Positions 8,213-16,861 of a stretch of DNA of 42,072 nt are shown here, piece by piece; position 1 is the first letter of the stretch; each line of letters starts with the position of its first letter. This DNA is from Deltaproteobacteria bacterium (GTDB lineage Bacteria; Desulfobacterota; Binatia; Binatales; Binataceae), in assembly GCA_021780225.1 (NCBI GenBank), contig JAJXZF010000018.1:1-42072 (forward strand). The letters are read 5' to 3'. Both the position numbers and the translations under genes were made by a program. The notes below the pieces were generated by a model. That model did no database searches and was not told the DNA's origin. It was given only the letters and a program-made list of their open reading frames with translations.

Positions 8213-9289
8213 GTTGGTGGCTGATTTTGCGGCGACGCCGGCGTTTTCGAACGCGCCGCCGCTGCTGAACGATTCGTAGGCCGCGATCACCGTCTGAACC
8301 AGGCGATGACGCACGACGTCGCGCTCGTTGAAATGGACAAAACTGATTCCCGGCGTGTCGGCGAGCACGGTGCGAGCCTCTTTCAGGCCGGAGAGCTTGC
8401 CGCTCGGCAGATCGATTTGGGTGACGTCGCCGGTGATCACCGCCTTGGAACCGTAGCCGAGCCGCGTCAGGAACATCTTCATCTGTTCGGAAGTGGTGTT
8501 CTGCGCCTCGTCCAGGATGATGAAGGAATCGTTAAGCGTGCGGCCGCGCATAAAGGCGAGCGGCGCGACTTCGATCGTGCCCCGCTCGAGCATCCGGCGC
8601 GCCCGGTCGAAATCGACCATGTCATGCAGGGCGTCGTAGAGCGGCCTCAGGTACGGATTGACCTTTTCGGCCAAATCGCCGGGCAGAAAACCGAGCTTCT
8701 CGCCGGCTTCGACCGCGGGCCGGCACAGGACCATCCGCGTCACCTGATTTTTCATCAGCGCCGCCAGCGCCATCGCCATCGCGAGATAGGTCTTGCCCGT
8801 GCCGGCGGGACCGATGCCGAAGACGATATCGTGCCTGCGGATCGCCTCGACGTAGGCTTTCTGGTTCAGGCTTTTGGGCGAAATGATCCGCTTGTGGGCG
8901 GAGATATAGACCTGATCGAGGAAGATGTCCTTAAGTTCGGCGTCGCGATCGGCGCGCAGAATCCGAATCGAGTATTCGACGTCGCCCGAATAGATCGGGT
9001 AGCCGCGCTTGAGCAGGTCGTAAAGCTCGCCGAGCAGCTTGCCCGCCAACGCCTGTTCCTCGTGAGCGCCCGAAATTTTGAGGGCGCTGCCGTTGACGCC
9101 GATCCGGACGCCGAGCGCCTGCTCGATCGTGCGGATATGGCCGTCCTGCTGGCCGAGCAACTCGGAAAACAGGCGCGGATCGTCGAAATGGAGTTCGAGA
9201 GAATCTTCGTTCGATGCGGGAGAAATCGTTCGGTACGTCCTCTGACGGCGCTGGATTTCGTCAGCGTTCAAATTCGCGCCGTCCGCCAT
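8210..9289 (-). CDS. phoH: PhoH-like ATPase
   Basis: A 359-residue PhoH-family P-loop protein (YbeZ group), usually linked to YbeY in RNA metabolism. An N-terminal nucleic-acid-binding region (about 40-130, including GVRIGVNGSALKISG) precedes the ATPase core with Walker A GPAGTGKT at 160-167 and Walker B FIILDEAQN at 256-264. The conserved CRPAVEAGEKLGFLPGD and ITGDVTQIDLP stretches confirm the family. Its TAG stop is the end of MITE copy A, which now separates it from ybeY. ATG 9289 is preceded by AAGGTA and by a near-consensus promoter so close that the transcript would have almost no leader. Confidence 0.93.
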   Translation of the reverse strand: MADGANLNADEIQRRQRTYRTISPASNEDSLELHFDDPRLFSELLGQQDGHIRTIEQALGVRIGVNGSALKISGAHEEQALAGKLLGELYDLLKRGYPIYSGDVEYSIRILRADRDAELKDIFLDQVYISAHKRIISPKSLNQKAYVEAIRRHDIVFGIGPAGTGKTYLAMAMALAALMKNQVTRMVLCRPAVEAGEKLGFLPGDLAEKVNPYLRPLYDALHDMVDFDRARRMLERGTIEVAPLAFMRGRTLNDSFIILDEAQNTTSEQMKMFLTRLGYGSKAVITGDVTQIDLPSGKLSGLKEARTVLADTPGISFVHFNERDVVRHRLVQTVIAAYESFSSGGAFENAGVAAKSATN

Positions 9290-9300
9290 TACCTTGCACT

Positions 9301-9329
9301 ATAATAACGGGTTTGCGCGATCATGTTAA
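9301..9329 (-). promoter_or_regulatory. Sigma70-type promoter of phoH
   Basis: On the minus strand TTAACA (9329-9324) is followed by exactly 17 bases and TATTAT (9306-9301). Each hexamer matches the housekeeping consensus at five of six positions. Transcription would start near 9294, about five bases before the phoH ATG. Confidence 0.6.
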
Positions 9330-9371
9330 ACGCAAATCGGCGCAACCAGACGCTGAATCTCGCGGCAGGGA

Positions 9372-10094
9372 TCACGCGCGTCCGTAGACCGGCACCACCG
9401 TGCCGGAGGTCGCGAGATTCTGATCCGAGCACAAGAATGCGAGCGTGCGCGCGATCTCTTCCGGTTTGACCCAGTTTTCGTGCTTCGCCTTGGGCATCGC
9501 TTTGCGATTCGCTTCGGTATCGATCGTACTGGGCGCAATCGCGTTGACGAGAATATTGTCGCCGAGCACCTCCTCAGCCAGCGAAGCGGTGAAGGTTTTG
9601 ATTGCGCCCTTGGCGACCGCATAGGCCGCGAATTCGCCGGCTCCGGTCAGGCCGGTGCGCGAGCTGACCGACACGATCCGGCCGTACTTGTGCTTCTGCA
9701 TGATCGGCACGACGGCGCGGCAGCACAGAAAAGTCGGCTTGAGGTTCAGGTCGAACATCGCCTGCCATTCGGCGAGAGTGGTTTCCGCAACCGTCTTGAA
9801 GCCCCAGAAACCGCCGACCAGGTTGATAAGAATATCGACGCGGCCGAATTTCGCGGCGGCGTCTTCGACAAACTTCGCCACCTGAGCTTCGTCGCCAAGG
9901 TCGATTTTGCCGAGCAGGATATTCGCGGCCGGATGGCGCGCCGCGACCTGTTGGTTAAACAGCGGAACTTCCGCGTCGACGATATAGGGAACGGCAACCT
10001 TGCCGCCATTAGCCAGGAAATGATCGGCGACAGCACGGCCAAGCGCACCCGTGCCGCCGGTAATAATCGCGATTCGGTCTTTAAGCAGTTCCAT
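9372..10094 (-). CDS. SDR-family oxidoreductase
   Basis: A 240-residue classical short-chain dehydrogenase/reductase using NAD(P). The cofactor loop is TGGTGALG (12-19). The usual NNAG is replaced by NLVGG, and the active-site set is Ser145, Tyr158 and Lys162 (YAVAK). The closing VVPVYGR is the usual dimer-interface end. I chose ATG 10094 because GGAGG ends eight bases upstream; a GTG at 10100 directly abuts that site. The gene is alone on its strand, with MITE copy B upstream of it. The substrate is unknown. Confidence 0.85.
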   Translation of the reverse strand: MELLKDRIAIITGGTGALGRAVADHFLANGGKVAVPYIVDAEVPLFNQQVAARHPAANILLGKIDLGDEAQVAKFVEDAAAKFGRVDILINLVGGFWGFKTVAETTLAEWQAMFDLNLKPTFLCCRAVVPIMQKHKYGRIVSVSSRTGLTGAGEFAAYAVAKGAIKTFTASLAEEVLGDNILVNAIAPSTIDTEANRKAMPKAKHENWVKPEEIARTLAFLCSDQNLATSGTVVPVYGRA

Positions 10095-10200
10095 CCGCAC
10101 GTCCTCCAGTCCTGCGGCGCGAGACTTCGCGCACGGTCTCGGCCGTCGGATGGAACTTACAACGCCACCCGCCGCCGGCGCCAGCGATCAGGGGGTGCGC

Positions 10201-10388
10201 TAATGTGGCGTCTCCTGAATAAGTTTGCGCTCCGCGTGGATGCCCGGATCAAGTCCGGGCATGACCAACTCTGTTCGTCATTGCCGGGCCCAGACCCGGC
10301 AATCCATCCCTGGTCGCCCACCGCGGGGCGACCTGCGTGCCGAGCTGATCAGGCATCATGTGGAAATGATTTGCGGGACACCACACTA
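10201..10388. mobile_element. MITE copy B (188 bp)
   Basis: Bounded by TA on both sides, this element is nearly collinear with copy A and, in reverse, with copy C. The right end (TTTGCGGGACACCACAC) is the same inverted terminus as in copy A; the left end is diverged (TGTGGCGTCTCCTGAATAA). The two internal hairpins are conserved. Its right edge supplies or preserves the TAG stop (10388-10386) of the cytochrome c gene. Any apparent reading frame inside it is fortuitous, because the same frame appears wherever the repeat occurs. Confidence 0.8.
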
Positions 10389-10802
10389 ATGCCGCACGGC
10401 GACTGAATCGAGATACGCGGTCAAATCGCCGATATGCGGCGCAAGCCACGGCAGCGGACGCATCAGATGGGTCCCACGCTGAGGATGGTAGCCGGCGGGA
10501 TAGGCGGCGTGCATCACGCGCTCCTCGATCAATGCGCGCGGCGAACCGGCAATCGCGGGCCCGATCGCGCCGGGCAAATTCGGATTGCGATTGTGGCAGG
10601 AGGCGCAATTGGTGCGATAAACGACCTCGCCGCGCTGGACGGCCGAGAGCGTGCGCGGCGGACCGCATCCGAGGATGGCCGCGGCCATCGTAAAGCCCGC
10701 GATCGCGCCCATCAGGGAAACGGCGAGCGCGGCTCGGAGCCGGGCCGGCGCGAGCAGGCGCGCCCGCCAACCTCGCGCTTCCGACAGAATTGTTGCGGGC
10801 AC
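10386..10802 (-). CDS. Cytochrome c-type lipoprotein
   Basis: A 138-residue exported monohaem cytochrome c. Residues 22-46 form a hydrophobic signal ending in ILGC, a plausible lipobox with Cys46. The haem motif CASCH lies at 66-70, and a Met in HLMRPLP is a candidate distal ligand. It would act as a small electron carrier in the periplasm. No obvious redox partner is adjacent; sodB lies upstream, separated by a hairpin. Its stop codon coincides with the end of MITE copy B. Confidence 0.75.
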   Translation of the reverse strand: MPATILSEARGWRARLLAPARLRAALAVSLMGAIAGFTMAAAILGCGPPRTLSAVQRGEVVYRTNCASCHNRNPNLPGAIGPAIAGSPRALIEERVMHAAYPAGYHPQRGTHLMRPLPWLAPHIGDLTAYLDSVAVRH

Positions 10803-10845
10803 GTGAAAAACAGGGGGGGCGGCGATGCGGACCAGCGTGAAGAAG

Positions 10846-10883
10846 CGGCGGGACGTGCGCCCATTCCAGCGCCCGTCCCGCCG
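10846..10883 (-). terminator. Hairpin terminator after sodB
   Basis: CGGCGGGACG (10846-10855) pairs perfectly with CGTCCCGCCG (10874-10883), extended by GCGC on each arm. It begins eight bases after the sodB stop codon. On the sodB strand it is followed by CTTCTT, a weak U-rich tract, so it is a probable intrinsic terminator. Confidence 0.5.
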
Positions 10884-10890
10884 TTGCGCT

Positions 10891-11472
10891 TTACTTCAGG
10901 TTGGCGGCGGCGAAATCCCAGTTGACGATATTCCAGAACGCCTCGACGTATTTGGCGCGCGCGTTGCGGTAGTCGATATAGTACGCGTGCTCCCAGACGT
11001 CGCAGGTGACGAGCGGGGTATGGCCGTGCAGGATCGGGCTGTCGGCGTCATGCGTGCCGGCCACGTCGAGCGCGCCGTCCGCTTTCTTCACCAGCCAGGC
11101 CCATCCGGAACCGAAATGAGTGACGGCGGTGTCGGTGAATTTCTTCTTGAACGCGTCGAAATCGCCGAAGGCCTTCTTGAGTCCGTCGGCGAGCGCTCCC
11201 GTCGGATGGCCGCCGCCATTGGGTTTGAGCGACTTCCAGTAGAAGCTGTGGTTGTAATGCTGCGCCGCGTTGTTGAAGAGGCCGCCCGGACCGGCGCCCT
11301 TCATGATCTCTTCGACCGATTTGTTCTCGTTCGGCGTGCCCTTGGTCAGGTTGTTGAGGTTGGTGACGTAAGTCGCGTGATGCTTGCCGTGATGAAACTC
11401 GAGCGTCTCCCTGGAGATATGCGGAGCGAGCGCGTCGAGGGCATAAGGCAGAGCGGGAAGTTCAAAAGCCAT
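10891..11472 (-). CDS. sodB: Superoxide dismutase, iron type
   Basis: This enzyme converts superoxide to oxygen and hydrogen peroxide. The 193-residue protein has the metal ligands His27, His75 (NHSFYW), Asp158 and His162 (DVWEH). Gln71 in AAQHYNH marks the iron-type active site; manganese enzymes place the equivalent Gln elsewhere. No signal peptide is visible, so it is cytoplasmic. A strong AAGGAAGG lies nine bases before the ATG. It lies upstream of the cytochrome c gene but is separated by a hairpin, so it is probably transcribed alone. Confidence 0.95.
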   Translation of the reverse strand: MAFELPALPYALDALAPHISRETLEFHHGKHHATYVTNLNNLTKGTPNENKSVEEIMKGAGPGGLFNNAAQHYNHSFYWKSLKPNGGGHPTGALADGLKKAFGDFDAFKKKFTDTAVTHFGSGWAWLVKKADGALDVAGTHDADSPILHGHTPLVTCDVWEHAYYIDYRNARAKYVEAFWNIVNWDFAAANLK

Positions 11473-11674
11473 GGCGCATTACCTTCCTTGATTTGGATGC
11501 GGTTGCGCGACGCCGCGCATCAGGACCGAGGAAAAAAGATTAATTCGATCCGAGGCGATCGATCGCCGCGAAGCTGCACGGATTTCCGTGCGGATCGTCG
11601 AAAGTCTAACGCCCGCCAGCGGGCCGGCGCAAGCTCGGACTCGGCGGTCGAGGAGGCCGCAGGACCGACCTTCG

Positions 11675-13117
11675 CTAGCCGCGCGAGGCCGCCGATCCGA
11701 CTACGGCGGCGGCGCCGGCCGCAGCCGCTGCGACGCGGCTGTGAAACCGTCCGTAAAAGAAATAAACGACCATCCCGATAGCCATCCAAACGAAGAAGCG
11801 AATCCAGGTCACGGTCGGGAGGCTCAAGACGAGATATCCGCACGAGATCACGCCCAGAATCGGAACGAGCGGAACCATCGGCGTGCGAAATGGCCGGGGG
11901 CGCGCGGGATCGATCCGGCGCAGAATCCACAAACCGAGGCATACGAGAACGAAGGCGAAGAGCGTGCCAATATTCGCCAGCTCCGCGATTTCTTGAATCG
12001 GCAGCAACGCGGCGGTCAGGCCGACCACGATTCCGGTCAAAGTGGTCGGCCAGTATGGCGTCCGGAAGCGCGGATGAATCCGGCTGAAGACGGGCGGCAG
12101 CAGCCCGTCGCGCGAGATGGCGAAGAAAATCCGCGATTGACCAAGCAAAAGCACCAGCAGCACAGACGTCAATCCGGCCACGGCGCCGACCGATACGATC
12201 CCGGCGACGAAATTAAGGCCCCGCAGCACGAAGGCGGAGGCGAGCGGCGCCCTGAGATCGATCGAAAGCGCCGGAACCATCCCGGTGAGCACGGCGGCGA
12301 CGGCGAGATAAAGCGCGGTGCAGATGAATAACGACGCAAGTATTCCGATCGGCAAATCCCGATTCGGATCGACCACCTCCTCGGCCGCGGTCGAAACCGC
12401 GTCGAAGCCGATATAGGCGAAAAAGATCACCGCCGCGCCGCGCATCATGCCGCTCCATCCGAACGGCAGGAACGGCGACCAATTCGCCGGGCGGATGTAA
12501 AAGACGCCGACCAGGATCACCACCGCGATCGCGAACAGCTTGACGACCACAATCGCCGAATTGACGCGGGCGCTTTCGGAGATGCCAACGAACAGAACCA
12601 CGGAAATCAGCAGAACGATCAGCAACGCCGGCAGGTCCATTTGCATCAATGATCCCGCCGCCGGAGCATGCGTCAGCGCGTACGGCAAATGGATGCCCAT
12701 CCCGTCAAGAATAACCGCCAGATATCCCGACCATCCGACGGCCACCGCCGCCGCGCCAACCGCATATTCGAGCACCAGATCCCAGCCGATAATCCAGCCG
12801 ATCAGCTCGCCCATCGTGGCGTAAGAGTATGAATAGGCGCTGCCGGCGATCGGAATCATCGCGGCGAACTCGGCGTAGCAGAGCGCGGCCATCGCGCAGG
12901 CGAATCCGGCGACGACGAAAGACAGCGTCACGGCCGGACCGGCGAATTTGGCGGCGGCCACGCCGGTCAGCACGAAGATGCCGGCGCCGACGATCGCGCC
13001 CACGCCGAGCAAAGTCAGGTCGAGCGCCCGGAGCGCGCGCTTGAGCCCGCCGGCATGAGTCGCAGCCTCCTCAAGCAGCATCTCCGCCGGTTTGCGTCTA
13101 AAGAGCTGATCCCTCAT
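11675..13117 (-). CDS. APC-superfamily amino acid permease (cationic amino acid transporter type)
   Basis: A 480-residue inner-membrane transporter with at least twelve hydrophobic segments. The first transmembrane segment carries the family signature GVGAIVGAGIFVLTG (about 37-51), where the unwound G-x-G-I-F binds the amino group of the substrate. The stretch YAEFAAMIPIAGSAYSYSY is typical of the YfnA/CAT (cationic amino acid transporter) group. It most likely imports amino acids by proton symport; specificity cannot be read. The gene runs divergently from the mlaC-like gene, with a roughly 200-bp shared upstream region. Confidence 0.85.
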   Translation of the reverse strand: MRDQLFRRKPAEMLLEEAATHAGGLKRALRALDLTLLGVGAIVGAGIFVLTGVAAAKFAGPAVTLSFVVAGFACAMAALCYAEFAAMIPIAGSAYSYSYATMGELIGWIIGWDLVLEYAVGAAAVAVGWSGYLAVILDGMGIHLPYALTHAPAAGSLMQMDLPALLIVLLISVVLFVGISESARVNSAIVVVKLFAIAVVILVGVFYIRPANWSPFLPFGWSGMMRGAAVIFFAYIGFDAVSTAAEEVVDPNRDLPIGILASLFICTALYLAVAAVLTGMVPALSIDLRAPLASAFVLRGLNFVAGIVSVGAVAGLTSVLLVLLLGQSRIFFAISRDGLLPPVFSRIHPRFRTPYWPTTLTGIVVGLTAALLPIQEIAELANIGTLFAFVLVCLGLWILRRIDPARPRPFRTPMVPLVPILGVISCGYLVLSLPTVTWIRFFVWMAIGMVVYFFYGRFHSRVAAAAAGAAAVVGSAASRG

Positions 13118-13321
13118 CCCCCGATTCGCCTTTCCGCCTGCGGATTCGAATCGCGGTTCGACGGTGACAAACCCGGACTCGCCGCGCCGTTCCGCGAACG
13201 AGAGACGGAATATGCCGCGGGCGCGCCAGAGTCAATCGATTCCGGCGAATATGTCAGGCATCGCGCGACTCCCGCGCCGGGATGTCGTAAAATTCCCGGT
13301 GAGGGGAGTCAGCAAGGGGTA

Positions 13322-14029
13322 ATGCAAGTCTTCATGAAACAGGCAGATGGATTACACTGCGGGCGGGACCATATCGCGCGGGAGCGGCGCCGCTCCCATT
13401 TGGCAATTCTTACCATCAGCACGCTCGTCGTCGCGATTGCGATTTCCGCCCCGATGCTCGCCAGAGCGGCATCCGCCGCGCAGACCGGTCCGATAAACGC
13501 CACGCATGCGCTGCTTGATCGCGCGGTCGAGATTTTGCGCGATCACAGCCTTTCGCTGAATACCAAACGGGAAGAGTTAAAACAGATGGCGGCGGCGAAT
13601 TTCGATTTCAGCGAGATGTCGCGCGCCACGATCCAGGAGCATTGGCCGGCGCTCACGCCGGAACAGCGCGAAGCTTTCACGCAACTCTTCACCCGCTTTA
13701 TTGAAGACTCCTACCTCAACCAAATCCAGGGTTACGCCGGGCAAAACATTAATGTTTTGCGGCAGGATTTGGAGGGCGACCACGCCGACGTTTACAGCAC
13801 CATCACCGGCCCCGGCGAGGATCCGATCGACCTCGAATTGCGCTTCAAGCGCGAGGCCGGCGGCTGGAAGATTTACGACGTCGCGGTCGACGACGTGAGC
13901 ATCACTGAAAATTATCGGGCGCAATTCGACCGCGTAATTCGCGAAAAGGGTTTCAACACCCTGATGACCGACTTGCGGGCCAAGCAGCGGCGCCTCGACG
14001 CGTCGCTCGGCGAAACCTCGAAAGATTAG
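13322..14029 (+). CDS. MlaC/Ttg2D-family phospholipid-binding protein
   Basis: A 235-residue exported protein with a basic N-terminus, a hydrophobic signal (about residues 28-50) and an Ala-x-Ala type cleavage region. The mature part has the MlaC pattern: helices with LKQMAAANFDFSEMSRATI, the segment LTPEQREAFTQLFTRFIEDSY, and later strands LRFKREAGGWKIYDVAVDDVS. MlaC carries phospholipids between the outer-membrane MlaA complex and the inner-membrane MlaFEDB transporter. No other mla gene is in this window, so it is either an orphan or works with distant partners. ATG 13322 follows AAGGGG closely; an in-frame ATG at 13334 is an alternative. Confidence 0.8.
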   Translation: MQVFMKQADGLHCGRDHIARERRRSHLAILTISTLVVAIAISAPMLARAASAAQTGPINATHALLDRAVEILRDHSLSLNTKREELKQMAAANFDFSEMSRATIQEHWPALTPEQREAFTQLFTRFIEDSYLNQIQGYAGQNINVLRQDLEGDHADVYSTITGPGEDPIDLELRFKREAGGWKIYDVAVDDVSITENYRAQFDRVIREKGFNTLMTDLRAKQRRLDASLGETSKD

Positions 14030-14051
14030 CGCCGCCCAGCCGCTGGCGGAA

Positions 14052-14834
14052 TCACCAGGCTACATAGCCGCCATCGATCGCCAGTACCGTGCCGGTCACG
14101 TAGGCCGACGCGGGACTCGCGAGATAGATTACGGCGCCGCGAATCTCCTCCGGATGGCCCAGCCGGCCGAGCGGCGTCGCCCGTTCCATCCGTTCGCGAT
14201 TCTGCGACTTCGCCATCCCGGCCTCGGTCGCCTCGGTGGGAATCCATCCGGGCGCGATCGCATTGACCAGAATTCCGTATTGCGCCCATTCGACCGCAAG
14301 CTGTCGCGTCAGATTGACCAAGCCCGCCTTGGTCGCGACATACGCCGAGAGCCGGTAGATCGAACTGGCGACCGTGCCGTAAATCGAACTCATGTTGATG
14401 ACGCGGCCGGGACGGCCCTTTTCGATCAGGCCGCGAGCGAAGCGCTGCGCGAGCATCATCGGCGCGGAAAGATTGGTCGCGAGCGCGCCGTCCCAGATTT
14501 CGCGCGAGAGCGATTCCGCACGGCCGGTCGGAGAAATGCCCGCGTTGTTGACCAGAATATCGGGCAGGCCCAGCCGGGAGTTGGTCTCCGCGATCAGGCG
14601 ATCGAGGTCGGCGTCCGCCGTGATATCGCACTGCACGCCGATCGCGCGCACGCCGTATTCGCGCGCCAGTTGGTCGGCCAAAGGACCCAGCCGGTCGCCC
14701 CGGCGCGCGGCCAGCGCGACATCGGCGCCGGCAATCGCAAGCGCGCGGGCGCACTCGACTCCCAATCCCGACGAGGCGCCGGTGACGATTCCAATCCGTC
14801 CGCGCAGCGAAAACAATTCATCAAGAGAGTTCAT
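14052..14834 (-). CDS. SDR-family oxidoreductase
   Basis: A 260-residue classical short-chain dehydrogenase. Cofactor loop TGASSGLG is at 18-25, NNAG at 96-99, and the catalytic Ser150, Tyr165 and Lys169 (YVATK) are present. It ends with the usual GTVLAIDGGY. Arg44 and Arg45 after the second strand suggest NADPH preference. It lies 30 bp downstream of the threonine aldolase gene on the same strand and may be co-transcribed. A specific substrate cannot be named. Confidence 0.85.
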   Translation of the reverse strand: MNSLDELFSLRGRIGIVTGASSGLGVECARALAIAGADVALAARRGDRLGPLADQLAREYGVRAIGVQCDITADADLDRLIAETNSRLGLPDILVNNAGISPTGRAESLSREIWDGALATNLSAPMMLAQRFARGLIEKGRPGRVINMSSIYGTVASSIYRLSAYVATKAGLVNLTRQLAVEWAQYGILVNAIAPGWIPTEATEAGMAKSQNRERMERATPLGRLGHPEEIRGAVIYLASPASAYVTGTVLAIDGGYVAW

Positions 14835-14864
14835 ATTGGTTTCGATTCTGCCAGAGCGGTTGAC

Positions 14865-15911
14865 TCAACTGGCGAAAGCCTCAGCGGCCGCTTCGGCCGC
14901 CGCGGCAACCGCGCGATCGATATCGGCCCGCTCGATTCCGTGATGCGTCACGGCGCGGAACGCCGCCGCCCCGCGCGCTCCGATCAGCACGCCACGCTCT
15001 TTCAGCGCCGCCGCGAACTTCGCCGCTTCCTCCGCGCCGCCATCAACGTCGAACACGACCATGTTGGTGCGGCGCTTCACCGGCCGCACGTTGATTCCGG
15101 CGATCAGGCCAAGCCCCTCGGCCAGCGCGCGGGCGTTGCGATGGTCATCCGCAAGCCGATCGACCATTGTTTCAAGCGCGACGATTCCCGCAGCCGCGAT
15201 TATTCCCGCCTGCCGCATCCCGCCGCCCAGCATCTTGCGCATCCGATGCGCCCGGGCGACAAACTCGCGCGCGCCGCAAATCAGCGATCCGACCGGACAC
15301 CCGAGGCCCTTCGACAGGCAGAACGATACGGTATCGAAATGCGCTGCAATATCGCGCGCGCTCGATTCGAGCGCGCGCGCGGCGTTGAAGATGCGGGCGC
15401 CGTCCAGATGCGCCGGCAGGCGGTGGGAGTGCGCCAATTCGGCCGCAGCCGCAAGATGCGACGTTTCGACTGCGGCGCCGGCGCACAGATTATGCGTGTT
15501 TTCGAGCGCGACCAATCCGGACGGCGCGAAATGCGCGTCGGGCGGACGTTCCAGCTCTTCACGCAGTTGATCGAGATCGAGTTCGCCGCCCGGCAGATTC
15601 CGAATCGGCGTCATCACCACGCCGCCCAGCGCCGCGGCGCCGCCGGCTTCGTAAACGTAGGTGTGCGCCTGATCGCCGAGGAACGCCTTCGCGCCGCGCC
15701 CGCAATGCGCGAGCATCGCGGCCAGATTGGCCATCGTGCCGCTCGGCACGAACAGCGCGGCCTCCTTGCCGGCGACGTCGGCTGCCATCCGTTGCAGCCG
15801 GTTGACGGTCGGGTCTTCGCCGTAAACGTCGTCGCCGACTTCCGCGCGCGCCATCGCTTCACGCATCGCGGGGGTCGGCAGCGTCACGGTATCGCTGCGC
15901 AAATCGATCAC
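14865..15911 (-). CDS. ltaE: Low-specificity L-threonine aldolase
   Basis: A 348-residue PLP enzyme of fold type I that splits L-threonine or allo-threonine to glycine and acetaldehyde. It opens with the family signature [18 protein letters not shown]. It has GEDPTVNRL near residue 31, the cofactor-binding His83, [10 protein letters not shown] near 169, and the Schiff-base Lys201 in [13 protein letters not shown] 15911 is used: it follows the stop of the CbbQ-type ATPase gene by nine bases, with GAGGT just before it, indicating coupled translation. Confidence 0.9.
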   Translation of the reverse strand: MIDLRSDTVTLPTPAMREAMARAEVGDDVYGEDPTVNRLQRMAADVAGKEAALFVPSGTMANLAAMLAHCGRGAKAFLGDQAHTYVYEAGGAAALGGVVMTPIRNLPGGELDLDQLREELERPPDAHFAPSGLVALENTHNLCAGAAVETSHLAAAAELAHSHRLPAHLDGARIFNAARALESSARDIAAHFDTVSFCLSKGLGCPVGSLICGAREFVARAHRMRKMLGGGMRQAGIIAAAGIVALETMVDRLADDHRNARALAEGLGLIAGINVRPVKRRTNMVVFDVDGGAEEAAKFAAALKERGVLIGARGAAAFRAVTHHGIERADIDRAVAAAAEAAAEAFAS

Positions 15912-15920
15912 GCGAGACCT

Positions 15921-16796
15921 CTACTCGGGCATGATCGCCTTGACGATTTCGTCGATCGCGCGCTTGCTGTCGGCTTCGTCGGTCAGCGACCAGGTGACGG
16001 CGACGGTGGCGGCGCGCCGCGGCGAAATATTCTGGCGAATCAGCTCGCCGGCGTAGATCAGCAGGCGCGTCGACACGCCCTCTTCCAATCCCGACGCCTT
16101 CAGATGGCGCACCTTTTCGCCGAGCACGGCGAGTTGATGGGCCATGTCGCGATCGACGCCGGCCTCGTGCGCGATAATCTCAACTTCCTTCTCGGCCGGC
16201 GGATAGTCGAACTCGATCGTGACGAAGCGCTGGCGGGTGGAATGTTTGAGGTTCTTCTGGATGCTCTGGTAGCCGGGATTGTAGGAAATCACCAGCAGAA
16301 AACCGTCGTGCGCCTCGATCGTTTCGCCGCGTTTTTCGATCGGGAGGAGCCGGCGATGGTCGGACAGCGGATGGATCAGGACGGTGGTGTCCTTGCGCGC
16401 TTCGACGATTTCGTCGAGATAGCAGAGCGCGCCGCGGCGGACCGCCTGCGTCAGCGGCCCATCGACCCATACCGTTTCGTCCGCCTGAATCAGAAAACGG
16501 CCGACCAGATCGCTGCCGGTCAGGTCTTCGTGACAGGCGACGGTGATCAATTCGTTGGGGCCGTTATCGAGCATGGCGAGTTGATGCGCCATGTGCTCGA
16601 CGAAGCGGGTCTTGCCGCATCCAGTCGGGCCTTTGAGCAGGACGGGGAGGCGGGCCTTGTAGGCGGCGGTGAAAATATCGACTTCATCGGCGATCGGGAG
16701 ATAGTATGGTGTGGCGCCGGGGTCGAGATGACGCACCTCGGGGCCTTCATGGCTGCCCTGGGTTCGGGTATCGAATTTTTTCAGTTCAATCGCCAT
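15921..16796 (-). CDS. MoxR/CbbQ/NorQ-type AAA+ ATPase
   Basis: A 291-residue AAA+ protein. Walker A is GPTGCGKT (56-63), followed by the family-typical [15 protein letters not shown], a Walker B in ALCYLDEI, and [21 protein letters not shown] as the sensor region. This pattern is that of the CbbQ/NirQ/NorQ subgroup, whose members activate metalloenzymes such as Rubisco or NO reductase together with a VWA-domain partner (CbbO/NorD). No VWA protein or client enzyme is encoded nearby, so its client is unknown. AAGGTGAG before ATG 16796 supports the start. Confidence 0.85.
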   Translation of the reverse strand: MAIELKKFDTRTQGSHEGPEVRHLDPGATPYYLPIADEVDIFTAAYKARLPVLLKGPTGCGKTRFVEHMAHQLAMLDNGPNELITVACHEDLTGSDLVGRFLIQADETVWVDGPLTQAVRRGALCYLDEIVEARKDTTVLIHPLSDHRRLLPIEKRGETIEAHDGFLLVISYNPGYQSIQKNLKHSTRQRFVTIEFDYPPAEKEVEIIAHEAGVDRDMAHQLAVLGEKVRHLKASGLEEGVSTRLLIYAGELIRQNISPRRAATVAVTWSLTDEADSKRAIDEIVKAIMPE

Positions 16797-16861
16797 CGCT
16801 CACCTTTATCGCACGGTGGTCGGGATTTCGCCCGGATTGTAGGAAACGTCGCGTCCCGGGT

